From positions 744,001 through 808,000 of the forward strand of contig CCMO02000001.1 in NCBI GenBank assembly GCA_000751295.2: a DNA stretch of 64,000 nucleotides, read 5' to 3'. Source of the DNA: a bacterium YEK0313 (GTDB taxonomy: Bacteria; Pseudomonadota; Alphaproteobacteria; Rhizobiales; Phreatobacteraceae). The notes under the pieces were generated by a model. That model had not been told where the DNA came from and did not search any database. It saw only the letters and a list, made by a program, of their open reading frames with translations. Below are positions 20,410 through 28,863 of this stretch, in pieces. The translations under genes and the position numbers were made by a program. Within the stretch, counting starts at the first letter, position 1. Each line of letters begins with the position of its first letter.

Positions 20410-21156
20410 ATGGCAAAAGGCGTCATCATCGTTACCGGAGCGAGCCGCGGCATAGGACGCGCCTGCGCCATCATGGCGGCCGCGCGCGGCCACGCCGTGG
20501 TGGTCAACTATACCGCCAATGCCGGGGCCGCGGACGCGGTGGTTGCGGCGATCACGGCCAAAGGCGGCACGGCGGTCGCGGTGCGCGGCGACGTCGCCGT
20601 CGAAGCCGACGTGCTCGCCATCTTCGCCGCCGCGGACCGCCTCGGGCCGCTCGCCGGCCTCATCAACAATGCCGGCGTGGTCGACACCAAGGCGCGGGTC
20701 GAACAGTTCTCGGCCGAGCGGCTGACGCGCATGATGGCGATCAACGTCGTCGGCTCGTTCCTCTGCGCCCGCGAGGCGGTGAAGCGCATGTCGACCGCCC
20801 GTGGCGGCACCGGCGGCGCCATCGTCAATCTGAGCTCGGTCGCCGCCGTGCTGGGCGGGCCCAACGAATTCGTCGACTATGCCGCGTCCAAGGGCGCCAT
20901 CGACAGCTTCACCATCGGTCTCGCCAAGGAGGTCGCGACCGAAGGCATCCGCGTCAATGCCGTGCGCCCCGGCCTGATCGACACGGAGATCCATGCGAGC
21001 GCCGGCGTGCCCGATCGCGTCGAGCAGTTCCGCGAGCTGATCCCGATGAAACGCGGCGGCTCGGCCGAGGAGGTCGCCAACGCCGTCCTCTGGCTGATGT
21101 CGGACGAAGCCTCCTACACGACCGGATCCATCATCACGGTGTCGGGCGGCCGCTAG
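20410..21156 (+). CDS. SDR family NAD(P)-dependent oxidoreductase
   Basis: Classical short-chain dehydrogenase of 248 residues. Cofactor motif TGASRGIG (residues 9-16), NNAG, the catalytic Ser in NLSSVAA, and the catalytic YAASK (Tyr/Lys) are all present; the end TGSIITVSGGR is typical of the FabG-like group. A VNYT stretch after strand 2 suggests NADPH preference (inference). It stands between the small lipoprotein gene and lpd; substrate unknown. Confidence 0.92.
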   Translation: MAKGVIIVTGASRGIGRACAIMAAARGHAVVVNYTANAGAADAVVAAITAKGGTAVAVRGDVAVEADVLAIFAAADRLGPLAGLINNAGVVDTKARVEQFSAERLTRMMAINVVGSFLCAREAVKRMSTARGGTGGAIVNLSSVAAVLGGPNEFVDYAASKGAIDSFTIGLAKEVATEGIRVNAVRPGLIDTEIHASAGVPDRVEQFRELIPMKRGGSAEEVANAVLWLMSDEASYTTGSIITVSGGR

Positions 21157-21191
21157 CGTCGCCATACCGTCCAATCGGAGACCACATCTTC

Positions 21192-22589
21192 ATGTCCTAC
21201 GACCTCATCGTCATCGGTACCGGCCCCGGCGGCTATGTCTGCGCCATCCGCGCCGCCCAGCTCGGCCTCAAGGTCGCGGTCGTCGAGAAGCGCAAGACCC
21301 ATGGCGGCACCTGCCTGAACATCGGCTGCATCCCGTCGAAAGCGCTGCTGCACGCCTCGGAACTGTTCCACGAGGCCGGCCACGGCTTCCCCGCCTTCGG
21401 CATCGACGTCGCCAAGCCGAAGCTGAACCTGAAGCAGATGATGGCGCACAAGCAGGAGACCGTGGACGCCAACGTCAACGGCGTCGCCTTCCTGTTCAAG
21501 AAGAACAAGATCGAGAGCTTCACCGGCACCGGCACCATCCTCGCCCCCGGCAAGGTCGAGGTGACCGCCGAGGACGGCAAGAAGCAGCAGCTCGAGACCA
21601 AGAACATCGTGATCGCCACGGGCTCCGAGGTGACGCCGCTGCCGGGCGTCGCGATCGACGAGAAGCAGATCGTCTCCTCCGAAGGCGCGCTCGCGCTCGA
21701 CAAGGTGCCGGGCAAGCTGGTCGTGATCGGCGCCGGCGTCATCGGCCTGGAGCTCGGCTCGGTCTGGCGGCGCCTCGGCGCCGAGGTTCACGTCGTCGAA
21801 TATCTCGACCGCGTGCTGCCGGGCATGGACGGCGAGGTCGCCAAGCAGTTCCAGCGCATCATCGGCAAGCAGGGCGTCACCTTCCAGCTCTCGTCCAAGG
21901 TGACCGGCGCCAAGACCGCGAAGAAGGGCGTCACCCTCACCGTCGAGCCGGCCGCCGGCGGCGAGGCGCAGACCATCGACGCCGACGTCGTGCTGGTGGC
22001 GATCGGGCGCCGGCCGTTCACGGAAAATCTCGGGCTGGAGGCGGCCGGCGTCGCCATGGAGCGCGGCCGGGTCGTCATCGACAACCACTTCGCCACCAAC
22101 GTGCCAGGCATCTATGCCATCGGCGACGTGGTGCGCGGCCCGATGCTGGCCCACAAGGCCGAGGACGAGGGCATCGCGGTGGCCGAGATCCTGGCCGGCA
22201 AGGCCGGCCACGTGAACTACGACTGCATCCCGAGCGTCGTCTATACCTCGCCGGAGGTCGCGACCGTCGGCAAGTCGGAAGAGGACCTGAAGGCCGCGGG
22301 CATCGCCTACAATGTCGGCAAGTTCCCCTTCACCGCCAATGGCCGTGCGCGCGCCAACCGGTCGACCGACGGCTTCGTCAAGGTGCTGGCGGATGCGACC
22401 ACCGACAAGGTCCTGGGCGTGCATATCGTCGGCGCCGGCGCCGGCGAGATGATCCACGAGGCGGTGGTGCTGATGGAGTTCGGCGGCTCGGCCGAGGATC
22501 TCGCCCGCTCGACCCATGCCCATCCGACCATGTCGGAAGCGGTCAAGGAGGCGGCCCTCGCCGTCGACAAGCGCGCAATCCATATGTGA
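21192..22589 (+). CDS. lpd: Dihydrolipoyl dehydrogenase (E3)
   Basis: FAD/NAD disulfide oxidoreductase that reoxidises the lipoyl groups of 2-oxoacid dehydrogenase complexes. 465 residues, normal. FAD motif GTGPGGYVCAI (from residue 9), redox-active Cys41 and Cys46 in GGTCLNIGCIPSK, NAD motif GAGVIGLELGSV, and catalytic His444 in HAHPTMSE are all intact. Last gene of the TCA run, 36 bases after the SDR gene, followed by an intergenic repeat and a strong bidirectional terminator. Confidence 0.97.
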   Translation: MSYDLIVIGTGPGGYVCAIRAAQLGLKVAVVEKRKTHGGTCLNIGCIPSKALLHASELFHEAGHGFPAFGIDVAKPKLNLKQMMAHKQETVDANVNGVAFLFKKNKIESFTGTGTILAPGKVEVTAEDGKKQQLETKNIVIATGSEVTPLPGVAIDEKQIVSSEGALALDKVPGKLVVIGAGVIGLELGSVWRRLGAEVHVVEYLDRVLPGMDGEVAKQFQRIIGKQGVTFQLSSKVTGAKTAKKGVTLTVEPAAGGEAQTIDADVVLVAIGRRPFTENLGLEAAGVAMERGRVVIDNHFATNVPGIYAIGDVVRGPMLAHKAEDEGIAVAEILAGKAGHVNYDCIPSVVYTSPEVATVGKSEEDLKAAGIAYNVGKFPFTANGRARANRSTDGFVKVLADATTDKVLGVHIVGAGAGEMIHEAVVLMEFGGSAEDLARSTHAHPTMSEAVKEAALAVDKRAIHM

Positions 22590-22590
22590 C

Positions 22591-22687
22591 GGCGAATAGG
22601 GAGTGGCGAATGGCGAATTGGGCTTAGCCGCTGGCGCGTCTCCAGTGCGGCCTTCCGCGCACCGCTCGCTATTCGCCACCCGCCCCC
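22591..22687. repeat. Intergenic palindromic repeat, family R1, copy 1
   Basis: Starts with ggcgaatagggagtggcgaa and ends with the inverted form gctattcgccacccgcc, enclosing about 50 unrelated bases. A second member with the same GGCGAAT-type arms lies at 23120-23229. Position: just after the lpd stop, between convergent genes. Confidence 0.65.
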
Positions 22688-22698
22688 ACCATAGAAAA

Positions 22699-22727
22699 AG
22701 CCCCGGTCGCGCGACCGGGGCTTTTTT
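22699..22727. terminator. Bidirectional intrinsic terminator
   Basis: Stem agccccggtcgc / gcgaccggggct followed by T6 on the plus strand and preceded by A5, so it works for both lpd (plus) and the small secreted-protein gene ending at 22756 (minus). Confidence 0.92.
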
Positions 22728-22755
22728 CATGCAGAGCGAGGATCGCCGGGCAGCA

Positions 22756-23028
22756 TCACTCGCAGACGCGCACGCGGCGCAGCGCCGGCCCATAGGGCGT
22801 GTCGACCCAGCGGCGGGCAGTGTAGCAGTCGCCATAACCGTAGACCGGAGCCGGCTCGGCATAGGCGCGGGAGCCGGCAATGGCGAGGGCGGCGCCCCCG
22901 ACCACGGCGCCGGCGGCAACGGCACCCCACGGGAAATAGCGGGCCTCGGCCTTGGGAGCGGCGGCGACCGACAGGGTGGCGGCAGCGGCGGCGGCAATTG
23001 CGAGGGTCTTGAAGCGGGTCATGGTCAT
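22756..23028 (-). CDS. Small exported protein with C-terminal Cys pair (family A)
   Basis: 90 residues. Signal peptide MTMTRFKTLAIAAAAAATLS with cleavage near KAEA (residue ~29), a glycine/alanine-rich middle, then a conserved C-terminal module CYTARRWVDTPYG followed by LRRVRVC at the very end. The same module closes the 63-residue protein at 25072-25263, so the two are paralogues. Preceded 46 bases upstream by a GAACC-N15-GCGAC promoter shared with the local ECF sigma gene. The two cysteines could form a disulfide outside the cytoplasm. Function unknown. Confidence 0.8.
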   Translation of the reverse strand: MTMTRFKTLAIAAAAAATLSVAAAPKAEARYFPWGAVAAGAVVGGAALAIAGSRAYAEPAPVYGYGDCYTARRWVDTPYGPALRRVRVCE

Positions 23029-23073
23029 CTTCCTCTCTGGTGGGGAGCGTTGATCCGCTCCTGATGACCTTGG

Positions 23074-23098
23074 GTCGCGCCCTCCCGAAAAAAGGTTC
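23074..23098 (-). promoter_or_regulatory. ECF-type promoter, site 1
   Basis: On the minus strand: GAACC (23098-23094), 15-base spacer beginning TTTTTT, then GCGAC (23078-23074). Spacing and both boxes are identical to three other sites in this cluster, including the one before the sigma gene. The start codon of the family A gene is 46 bases downstream. Confidence 0.8.
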
Positions 23099-23119
23099 GA
23101 AGCGTTTTTGCGGGTTCAT

Positions 23120-23229
23120 GGCGAGTGGCCAATAGCGAATGGGGATGCGGCGTCATCTGAGCGCCGTTGCAGAAGGAGTGCACAGAGCGGGCCGGCCACC
23201 CGCCCATTCGCCATTCGCTGCTCGCCATC
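23120..23229. repeat. Intergenic palindromic repeat, family R1, copy 2
   Basis: Left arm ggcgagtggccaatagcgaa and right arm cattcgccattcgctgctcg read as imperfect reverse complements around about 55 bases. Same arm words as copy 1 (GGCGAAT, TGGCGA). It touches the 3' end of the neighbouring minus-strand gene. Confidence 0.6.
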
Positions 23230-24025
23230 AACTCCCGAAGGTGGTGACGTGATGCAATCCGGCAGCGGCGCGCCGCTCGGCGAGCGCCTTGCGCGCATCG
23301 GCGCCGCCCGCCCGCAGCGCCTCGAGCTCGTTCGCGCGGATCAGGGTGAGCGGCACCATGGTGATCGGCGAGAGCGGCATGTCCGCGATGCGCACGGCGA
23401 AGTCGGGCACGGGCAAGCCGATGAGCAGGCCGAGACAATCGTCCGACGTGGCGAAACCGGCCGGCAGCTGGCTGCCGAGCGCCGCCGACTTGCTCACGCC
23501 CGGCAGTTCCATGGACAGCACGCCATGGCGGGCAAGCTGCGCGGTGATCCCGCCGGCATTGGCGACGGTCCCGGCGACATGGCTGACCAGCTCGAAGGCC
23601 CAGCTCTGGCTGAGGTGTCCAATGTCGCCCGGGGGGCCGGCATGGGCCGGCGCAATGTCGGGGGTCTCGACGAACAGCTCGACCTCGAAGCCGTTGCCGC
23701 CGCCGGTCACGCCGTCGAACGGATCGGACAGGCCGTCCGTCGCGATGATGATCGCCTGTGGCCGGCGGATCACCCGATAGGCCTGGCGCAGTGTCGGCCA
23801 GGCGGGCCCGCCGGTCAGGCCGGGGCTGATGAGATGGCCGAGGACGTCGGCCTCGACCGCGCCGACTTCGGCCCAATAGGCATCGCGGCGCTGCCATGAA
23901 GCCGCCAGTGCGGGATCCGCTTCCTCTGCGGTCGCGACAGGATCCGGCACGCCGCCGTCGCCGGCGGTCCGCCGAGCCGCCGCAGGCCTGCCGCCGAACA
24001 ACCGCCTGAACATGTCGCCGAGCAT
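23228..24025 (-). CDS. Uncharacterised protein, possibly suppressor-of-fused-like
   Basis: About 265 residues from ATG 24025 (MLGDMFRRLFGG), chosen because an AGGAGG ribosome site lies 8 bases before it; the open frame extends to 24061. No signal peptide or membrane segment. Features: QAIIIATDGLSDPFDG (near 88), GNGFEVELFVETPD, SWAFELVSHVAG and a C-terminal PLTLIRANELEALRAGG. The order of a 'GFE' strand, a long helix and a final TxxEL strand recalls bacterial SUFU-domain proteins, but similarity is weak by eye. None of the ECF-type promoters lies in front of it. Confidence 0.7.
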   Translation of the reverse strand: MLGDMFRRLFGGRPAAARRTAGDGGVPDPVATAEEADPALAASWQRRDAYWAEVGAVEADVLGHLISPGLTGGPAWPTLRQAYRVIRRPQAIIIATDGLSDPFDGVTGGGNGFEVELFVETPDIAPAHAGPPGDIGHLSQSWAFELVSHVAGTVANAGGITAQLARHGVLSMELPGVSKSAALGSQLPAGFATSDDCLGLLIGLPVPDFAVRIADMPLSPITMVPLTLIRANELEALRAGGADARKALAERRAAAGLHHVTTFGS

Positions 24026-24135
24026 CGCCGCTGCCTCCTGCCGAGAGCCTCGTTGCGCCAACCGGCGACCGGCCGGCGCGGTTCCCGTCAGTGTGGCCGT
24101 CGAATCGGCCAGGCCGCAATCCTGAGCGACCTACT

Positions 24136-24160
24136 GAACCTTTTCCGCTGCCGGGGCGAC
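24136..24160 (+). promoter_or_regulatory. ECF-type promoter, site 4
   Basis: GAACC (24136-24140), 15-base spacer starting TTTT, GCGAC (24156-24160). Drives the tandem pair of glycine-rich small exported proteins; first start codon 63 bases downstream. The only plus-strand member of the four-site set. Confidence 0.8.
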
Positions 24161-24223
24161 GTAACGGCATGCACGGTCCGGCGGGTGTCGCCGGGCAGCG
24201 CCACAACCAGAAGGGAACAGATC

Positions 24224-24508
24224 ATGATGAAGGCTCGTTTCAAATCGCTCGCGCTTGCCGGGACCCTGGCCATGGCGCTCGGCGCGGCTCTCTCCGGCGC
24301 GGCCGAAGCCCGTGGCGGCGGCGGTGGTGGTGGCGGTGGTGGCGACGGCAGCGCCGGCTTCATCGCACCGAACCCGGTGACGCATGTCGACAGCGGTCAT
24401 CCCGGTCGCGGTCGCAGCAGCGCCGGCCAGCCGGCCGCGACGACCCAGGGCTGCGTGACCTATGTCCACCCGTACTGGGGCGAGATCTGCGAGCGCGGCC
24501 GGCGCTGA
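24224..24508 (+). CDS. Small glycine-rich exported protein with C-terminal Cys pair (family B, copy 1)
   Basis: 94 residues from ATG 24224 (a second ATG follows directly; AAGGGA ribosome site upstream). Signal peptide of ~28 residues ending AEA, then a run of ten glycines, GDGSAGFIAPNPVTHVD, and the C-terminal module GCVTYVHPYWGEICERG with two cysteines 12 residues apart. The next gene is a close paralogue in tandem. Preceded by a sigma-type promoter matching that of the local ECF sigma gene. Function unknown. Confidence 0.8.
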   Translation: MMKARFKSLALAGTLAMALGAALSGAAEARGGGGGGGGGGDGSAGFIAPNPVTHVDSGHPGRGRSSAGQPAATTQGCVTYVHPYWGEICERGRR

Positions 24509-24598
24509 CGCGCCGCTCCCGCAAACCATCACGGCGAACAACGGCCGGCCGACGGATGCCTTGATCCGCAGGCCGGCGACACTCGGAGGAAGCAGACC

Positions 24599-24889
24599 AT
24601 GACCAGACGACGTCTGACCTCGATCACCCTGGCCGGCGCATTCGCGGCGGCGCTCGGCGCAGCCGCCTCGGGCGCGGCTTTCGCCCAGGGCGGTGCCGGC
24701 CGTGGCGGCGGCGGTGGCGGTGGTGACGGCAGCGCCGGCTTCATCGCGCCGAACCCGATCACCCACGTCAACCAGGACCCGCATCAGGGCCGCGGCCGCA
24801 GCGCCGGCCAGTCCGCGGCGACGGGCCAGGGCTGCGTCACATATGTCCACCCCTATCGGGGCGAGATCTGCGAGCGCGGCTGGCGCTGA
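24599..24889 (+). CDS. Small glycine-rich exported protein with C-terminal Cys pair (family B, copy 2)
   Basis: 96 residues, GGAGGAAG ribosome site before ATG 24599. Signal peptide ending AFAQ, poly-Gly run, GDGSAGFIAPNPITHVN and GCVTYVHPYRGEICERG: clearly a tandem duplicate of the preceding gene, with the signal peptide and middle diverged but the glycine-GSAGFIAPNP and Cys-module kept. No separate promoter of the GAACC type in the 90-base gap, so probably co-transcribed with copy 1. A strong terminator follows. Confidence 0.8.
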   Translation: MTRRRLTSITLAGAFAAALGAAASGAAFAQGGAGRGGGGGGGDGSAGFIAPNPITHVNQDPHQGRGRSAGQSAATGQGCVTYVHPYRGEICERGWR

Positions 24890-24921
24890 CGCCATCGGCT
24901 CCGGATCACAACGGGATGAGA

Positions 24922-24947
24922 AGCGGCGGGGCGACCCGCCGCTTTTT
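24922..24947 (+). terminator. Intrinsic terminator
   Basis: Stem agcggcggg / cccgccgct with GCGA loop and T5 after it, 32 bases past the stop of the second family B gene. It ends the two-gene unit. Confidence 0.9.
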
Positions 24948-25071
24948 CATTTGGGCCTGGGCGCCGGGGCACGCCGGCGCATGCGGCTCGCCGCTCCCTT
25001 GCGGTATGAAGGCCCAGGCCTGGACCGGGGTCCTGGATTGCGCTCCGCCTCGACCGGCAGGCGTGGCATCC

Positions 25072-25263
25072 TCACGTGCAGATGCGCACCCGGCGCAGCG
25101 CGAAGCCATAGGGTGTCTCGACCCAGCGACGCACCGAATAGCACTCGCCTTGCGCCTGGAGCGGCCCGGCTGAAGCCTTTGCTCCGGCAAGGTCGCCGAC
25201 CACGCCGACCGTCAAGCCGGCAAGGACCAGGGCCGCCATGGCCGATATCCTGGACCCGATCAT
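25072..25263 (-). CDS. Small exported protein with C-terminal Cys pair (family A, copy 2)
   Basis: 63 residues from ATG 25263 (MIGSRISAMAALVLAG); the frame is open up to 25350 but GCGGAGGC just before 25263 is a good ribosome site and the ECF-type promoter lies between 25315 and 25339, inside the longer reading. A single N-terminal hydrophobic segment (signal peptide or anchor) is followed by the module CYSVRRWVETPYG and ALRRVRIC, nearly the same as in the 90-residue protein at 22756-23028. Function unknown. Confidence 0.75.
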   Translation of the reverse strand: MIGSRISAMAALVLAGLTVGVVGDLAGAKASAGPLQAQGECYSVRRWVETPYGFALRRVRICT

Positions 25264-25314
25264 GTCACGCGCCTCCGCGGCTGCCGCAGCCTTGACGGCT
25301 GCCCTGAGCCGTGA

Positions 25315-25339
25315 GTCGCGCGCGACGCCGAAAAGGTTC
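25315..25339 (-). promoter_or_regulatory. ECF-type promoter, site 2
   Basis: Minus strand GAACC (25339-25335), 15-base spacer beginning TTTT, GCGAC (25319-25315). Start codon of the second family A gene 52 bases downstream. Box sequence and spacing identical to the other three sites. Confidence 0.8.
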
Positions 25340-25456
25340 GAGCCCTGCACGACGCATCGCGCGGCGTCGAGACGACGATCCCCTCGCCCGCCGGAACGGC
25401 GCGAGGGGATCGATCAGCTCGACCTCTGCCGGCGCCAGCGCCGGCGATACGATCGG

Positions 25457-27465
25457 TTATCGCTCGCTCTTGGAATCGACCGTTGCCGGCCGCGGCGCCT
25501 GGGCCGGCGGCGGCGCGGTGGCCGTTTCCGGCGCGCGGCCGGCATCGGGCGCCTGGGCGGTCTCGGGAGCAGTTCCCGGCGCAACCGCCAGCGGCGCCGG
25601 CGGCTCGGCCTGCGGCGGGTTCTGCGCGGCGTTCAGCGCCGGCACGGGATCGGCAATGCCGGCCCCGAGCTGCAGGTCCGGCGCACGCCGCGCGGTGTCG
25701 CGCAGGATCTGGCGCAAGGCCGCCGGGTCGAGGGTCGGCTGGCGCGCCAGGATCAGCGCCGCGATGCCGCTGACATGGGCGGCGGCCACCGACGTGCCGG
25801 ACGAGATCTGGTAGCCGCCCTGCGGCGCCGGCAGCAGCACCTCGACGCCTGGCGCCGCCACGGCCACATAATCGCCGCGCGTCGCCGCCTCGAAGATCTG
25901 GCCGCGCTGGTCGACGGCGGTCACCGCGATCACGTTCGGGTCGGCGGCGGGGTATGAGATCGGTGCATTCGGCCCTTCATTGCCCATGGCCGCGATCATG
26001 GCGATGCGCCGCTCGGCGGCGACCTGGATCGCCCGCGTCATCATCGGGTCGCGCGGGCCGGCAAAGCTCATGTTGATGACGCGCGCGCCCTCGCGGATCG
26101 ACCAGTCCATGGCCTTGAGGATGTGGAAGCTGGTGCCCGAAGCGCCTGCGGCCTGGCCCGGCGCGAAGGCGCGCGCGGCCAGGATGTCGGCGCGCGGCGA
26201 AATGCCGGTGAGCTGGGCATGGGCAATGATGGCGCCGGCCATGCCGGTGCCGTGCTCATGCGGCTGGAACGGGCCGCCGACCGCGTCGAAGCGCTTGACG
26301 ATCCGCCCGACGATTTCCGGATGGTTGGCGTCGATGCCGGAATCGATCACGGCGATCGGCACGCTCTCGCCGCGCGACAGGAGATGGGCCTCGGGCAGGC
26401 GCAGGGTATCGACGACATATTGCAGCGAGGCGCCGCCGGCCGCCGTCGTGGTCGAGCTCTGCAGGCGGAAGACGTAGTCCGGCCGCTGGAAGACATAGTT
26501 CGGCTGGGCATAGGCGACACGGGCGTCGCGCGTCATCGCGCGGATCGCCGCCGGCACGTCCTGGCCGTTCGGCACCCGATAGCGATGCACCGAGGTGCCG
26601 ATCAGTTCCGACCGCTCCTCGCTGATCAGGCGCAGGTTGAAGCGCCGCACCACGCGCTGGATGTCCGCCGCCGCGGCATCCGGCTTCATGACGAACAGCA
26701 CTTCGCCTGGCAGGTAGCGCCGTTCGTTGACCGGCGGCAGGCCGGGCGGGCTGTCGTCCGACACGCGCTGTGCGCTCTCGCCGGCCCGAGCCGCGCGGAT
26801 CAGCGCCACGGCGGCCGGAACGGCGATCGCCGCCGCGGCCGCAGCCGCCGCGATGCCGGCTCCACTGTTCATGCCGAAGCCGCCGACGCCAGGAGGCATG
26901 CCGCCGCCACCGGGGGGCATCCCGCCGCCGCCACCGGGGGGCATCCCGCCGCCGGACCGATCTCGCCCATGCGGCCGCCCCGGCCGGGCACCTCGCCCAC
27001 CCGGTTGCCGCGCGGGCCCAACTCGCCGCCGCGACCGCCGCGCGGGCCGAACTCGCCCATGCGGTTGCCGCGCGGGCCGAATTCGCCCATCCGGCCGCCG
27101 CGGCCATGAATATCGGAAAAGCGGCCCTGGCCCTGGATGCGGGCACCGCGGCCGATCGCCATGTCGGGATTGCGGCCGAGCCGCTCGAAGCCGCCGGGCA
27201 TGCGCTGGCCGGGCTGCATGCCGCGCAGGTTCGGCATCCGGCTCGGCAGGTTGAGATTGGGCACCCGGTTCGGCCGGCGCACGAGATTGCCCGAACCGGA
27301 AAGACCGGGAACGCCGAGGCCGCCGAGATTGCCGAACTGTGCGGCGGCCGGCCGCGTGTCGAGAACGATCAGGCTGGTGCTGCCCAGAAAGGCCGCAACG
27401 AGGCCGGCCAGCATGGTCGGGCCCACACGCCCTGCCTTGGTCCATTCACCGCCGTGGACAGTCAT
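25457..27465 (-). pseudogene. Subtilisin-like (S8) serine protease with Gly/Arg repeat N-terminus, frameshifted
   Basis: From ATG 27465 a signal peptide (hydrophobic residues ~17-40, AAAQ) is followed by five ~10-residue repeats of RGxRxGEFGP type; the frame then stops at 26869. A second frame continues with GGGMPPGGGGG, a membrane-like Ala segment, a pro-domain (YLPGEVLFVMKPDA) and a full S8 catalytic domain: Asp in AVIDSGIDANHPE, His in EHGTGMAGAI, Ser in SGTSVAAAHVSG, then a Pro/Ala tail. Adding one base near 26949-26957 joins the frames to ~669 residues. Triad intact, so sequencing error or very recent loss is likely. Lies 112 bases after the anti-sigma gene in the same direction, probably the same operon. 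Confidence 0.85.
26960..27115 (-). repeat. Tandem ~30-base repeats in the protease N-terminal region
   Basis: Five degenerate units (plus-strand words gcgggccgaactcgcccat and ggttgccgcgcgggccgaa) encode RGxRMGEFGP-type decapeptides. The repeat array ends at the frameshift, where slippage or base-calling error would be expected. Confidence 0.75.
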
Positions 27466-27577
27466 GGCTCCGTTCCCCTCGATTCAGCCCCAAGGGTGGC
27501 AATAGGCCGCCTATGTTTCTGTTTAAATACGTAGAGGTGGGCGGAACGTTGGCAGAAGGCCACGTTGCGCGGCGGCC

Positions 27578-28273
27578 TCAGGCCGCCGGTCCGGCGAAAC
27601 GAACGACGCCCGTGCGCGCCTTGAGCGTCGAGAGGACCCGGTCGACCTGCGCCTGCGGCATGCCGCGGGCACCGACCCGCACCCGGTAGAAGCCGCCGGG
27701 GCGCGGCCCCTCGACGATGGAGGCACCGATCTCCTCGAGCAGCTTGGTCATGTCGGCCGTGCTCGCCTGGGTCGCAAAGCCGATCAGCACGAAGGTGCCG
27801 TCGGTCTGCGAGGGCGCGCCGGGATCGTGCGAGGCGGTCTGGAAGCTGGCGCCGCCGCCGAGAAAGCCGGACCCGATGACGCCGGCCTGGACGACCAGCG
27901 CGATGGCTGCGGCTCCCGCGACATAGGCGAGCGTGCGCGGGGTGAAGGCGGCAAGCCGCGCGCCGAGCCAGTCGATGAAGCCGGCCTTGGCGCTGGCGGC
28001 GACATGGGCGAGCCTGGCGGGCTCGGCCTCGATGCGCTGCATCAGGGTGTCGAGCACGCGCGCCGAGGGCACGGGCTGGCGGTCGGCCAGCTCGAGAGCC
28101 GCGTCCTGGTCGTCCCTGACGAGTTCGAGCTCGTCGGCGAGGGTCGGGTCGAGGGCGAGCGCGGCTTCGACACGCGCCTTGTCGGCCGCGTCGAGCTTGC
28201 CGGTGACGTACCACGGCAGCAGCTCGGAAACGGCTCGCCTTTCGGATGCATTCAGCGGATCGCGCGTCGTCAT
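27578..28273 (-). CDS. Membrane anti-sigma factor
   Basis: 231 residues from ATG 28273, which overlaps the sigma gene stop as ATGA; a TTG six bases earlier is also in frame. The N-terminal ~60 residues (SELLPWYVTGKLDAADKARVE) match the anti-sigma domain commonly encoded next to ECF sigma factors, but the zinc-binding His/Cys-x-x-Cys of ZAS proteins is absent. One membrane helix (about residues 117-140, AYVAGAAAIALVVQAGVIG) and a periplasmic part with a ~75-residue C-terminal domain containing FVLIGFATQAS and RPGGFYRVRVG. Presumably holds the sigma factor inactive until an envelope signal. Confidence 0.88.
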   Translation of the reverse strand: MTTRDPLNASERRAVSELLPWYVTGKLDAADKARVEAALALDPTLADELELVRDDQDAALELADRQPVPSARVLDTLMQRIEAEPARLAHVAASAKAGFIDWLGARLAAFTPRTLAYVAGAAAIALVVQAGVIGSGFLGGGASFQTASHDPGAPSQTDGTFVLIGFATQASTADMTKLLEEIGASIVEGPRPGGFYRVRVGARGMPQAQVDRVLSTLKARTGVVRFAGPAA

Positions 28274-28830
28274 GGCCAACCTCGATCGACCCCGGCGCTC
28301 TGCATGAGCTCCTGAAGTCTTTTGCGCGCGTAGAACATGCGCGTCTTGACGGTGTTTTCCGGGATCCCGACGATTTCGGCCACTTCGGAGATCGATTTCT
28401 CCTGGTAGTAGACGAGATCGACGATCTCCCGGTGTTCGCTCGAAAGGGCCGCGATGCAGCGACGGATCGCCTGCGCCTTGTCCACTTTCTGAGCCACCGT
28501 CTCAGGCGTATCCGCCTCGTCGGCTATGGTGCCGGCCTGATCCTCGTCAAGGGCGGTTTCAGTCGGTCGTCGCAAGCTCGACAACGCCTTGAAGCGCGCC
28601 ATTCCCAGAATCCAGGTCGAGACGCTGGAACGCCCCTCGAACCTGTCGGCCTGCCGCCACACGTCCAGGAAGACCTCGCTGATCAGGTCCTCGGCCTGCG
28701 CCTCGTCCTTGACGAACCGGAGAATGAACCGGAACACACGGACGTGGTGGCGGGCATAGAGGGCCCTGAAGGCGAGACGATCGCCCTTGGCGACACGGCT
28801 TATCAGGTCCTGGTCGCTGTCAGGCTGCAT
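28270..28830 (-). CDS. ECF RNA polymerase sigma factor
   Basis: 186 residues, group IV sigma-70. Region 2 (residues ~20-85) with AFRALYARHHVRVFRFILRF and DLISEVFLDVWRQ; region 4 (residues ~125-175) with SSEHREIVDLVYYQEKSISE and the helix-turn-helix GIPENTVKTRMFYARKRL. Coupled by ATGA to its anti-sigma gene. A GAACC-N15-GCGAC promoter 34 bases before its start codon, repeated before three other local units, implies autoregulation and defines its probable target sequence (inference from co-occurrence). Confidence 0.95.
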   Translation of the reverse strand: MQPDSDQDLISRVAKGDRLAFRALYARHHVRVFRFILRFVKDEAQAEDLISEVFLDVWRQADRFEGRSSVSTWILGMARFKALSSLRRPTETALDEDQAGTIADEADTPETVAQKVDKAQAIRRCIAALSSEHREIVDLVYYQEKSISEVAEIVGIPENTVKTRMFYARKRLQELMQSAGVDRGWP

Positions 28831-28863
28831 CGTCGATCCCGAGCCGGTGGGCTCGCAGGGTCA

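Noticed and set aside
22591..23229. Repeats near 22591 and 23120 considered as a CRISPR remnant
   Set aside because: Only two units, long imperfect palindromes, no regular spacer length and no cas genes.
26960..27445. N-terminal extension of the protease read in its catalytic frame
   Set aside because: In that frame the residues are Arg/Pro/Gly nonsense with no signal peptide, whereas the other frame gives a signal peptide and ordered decapeptide repeats.
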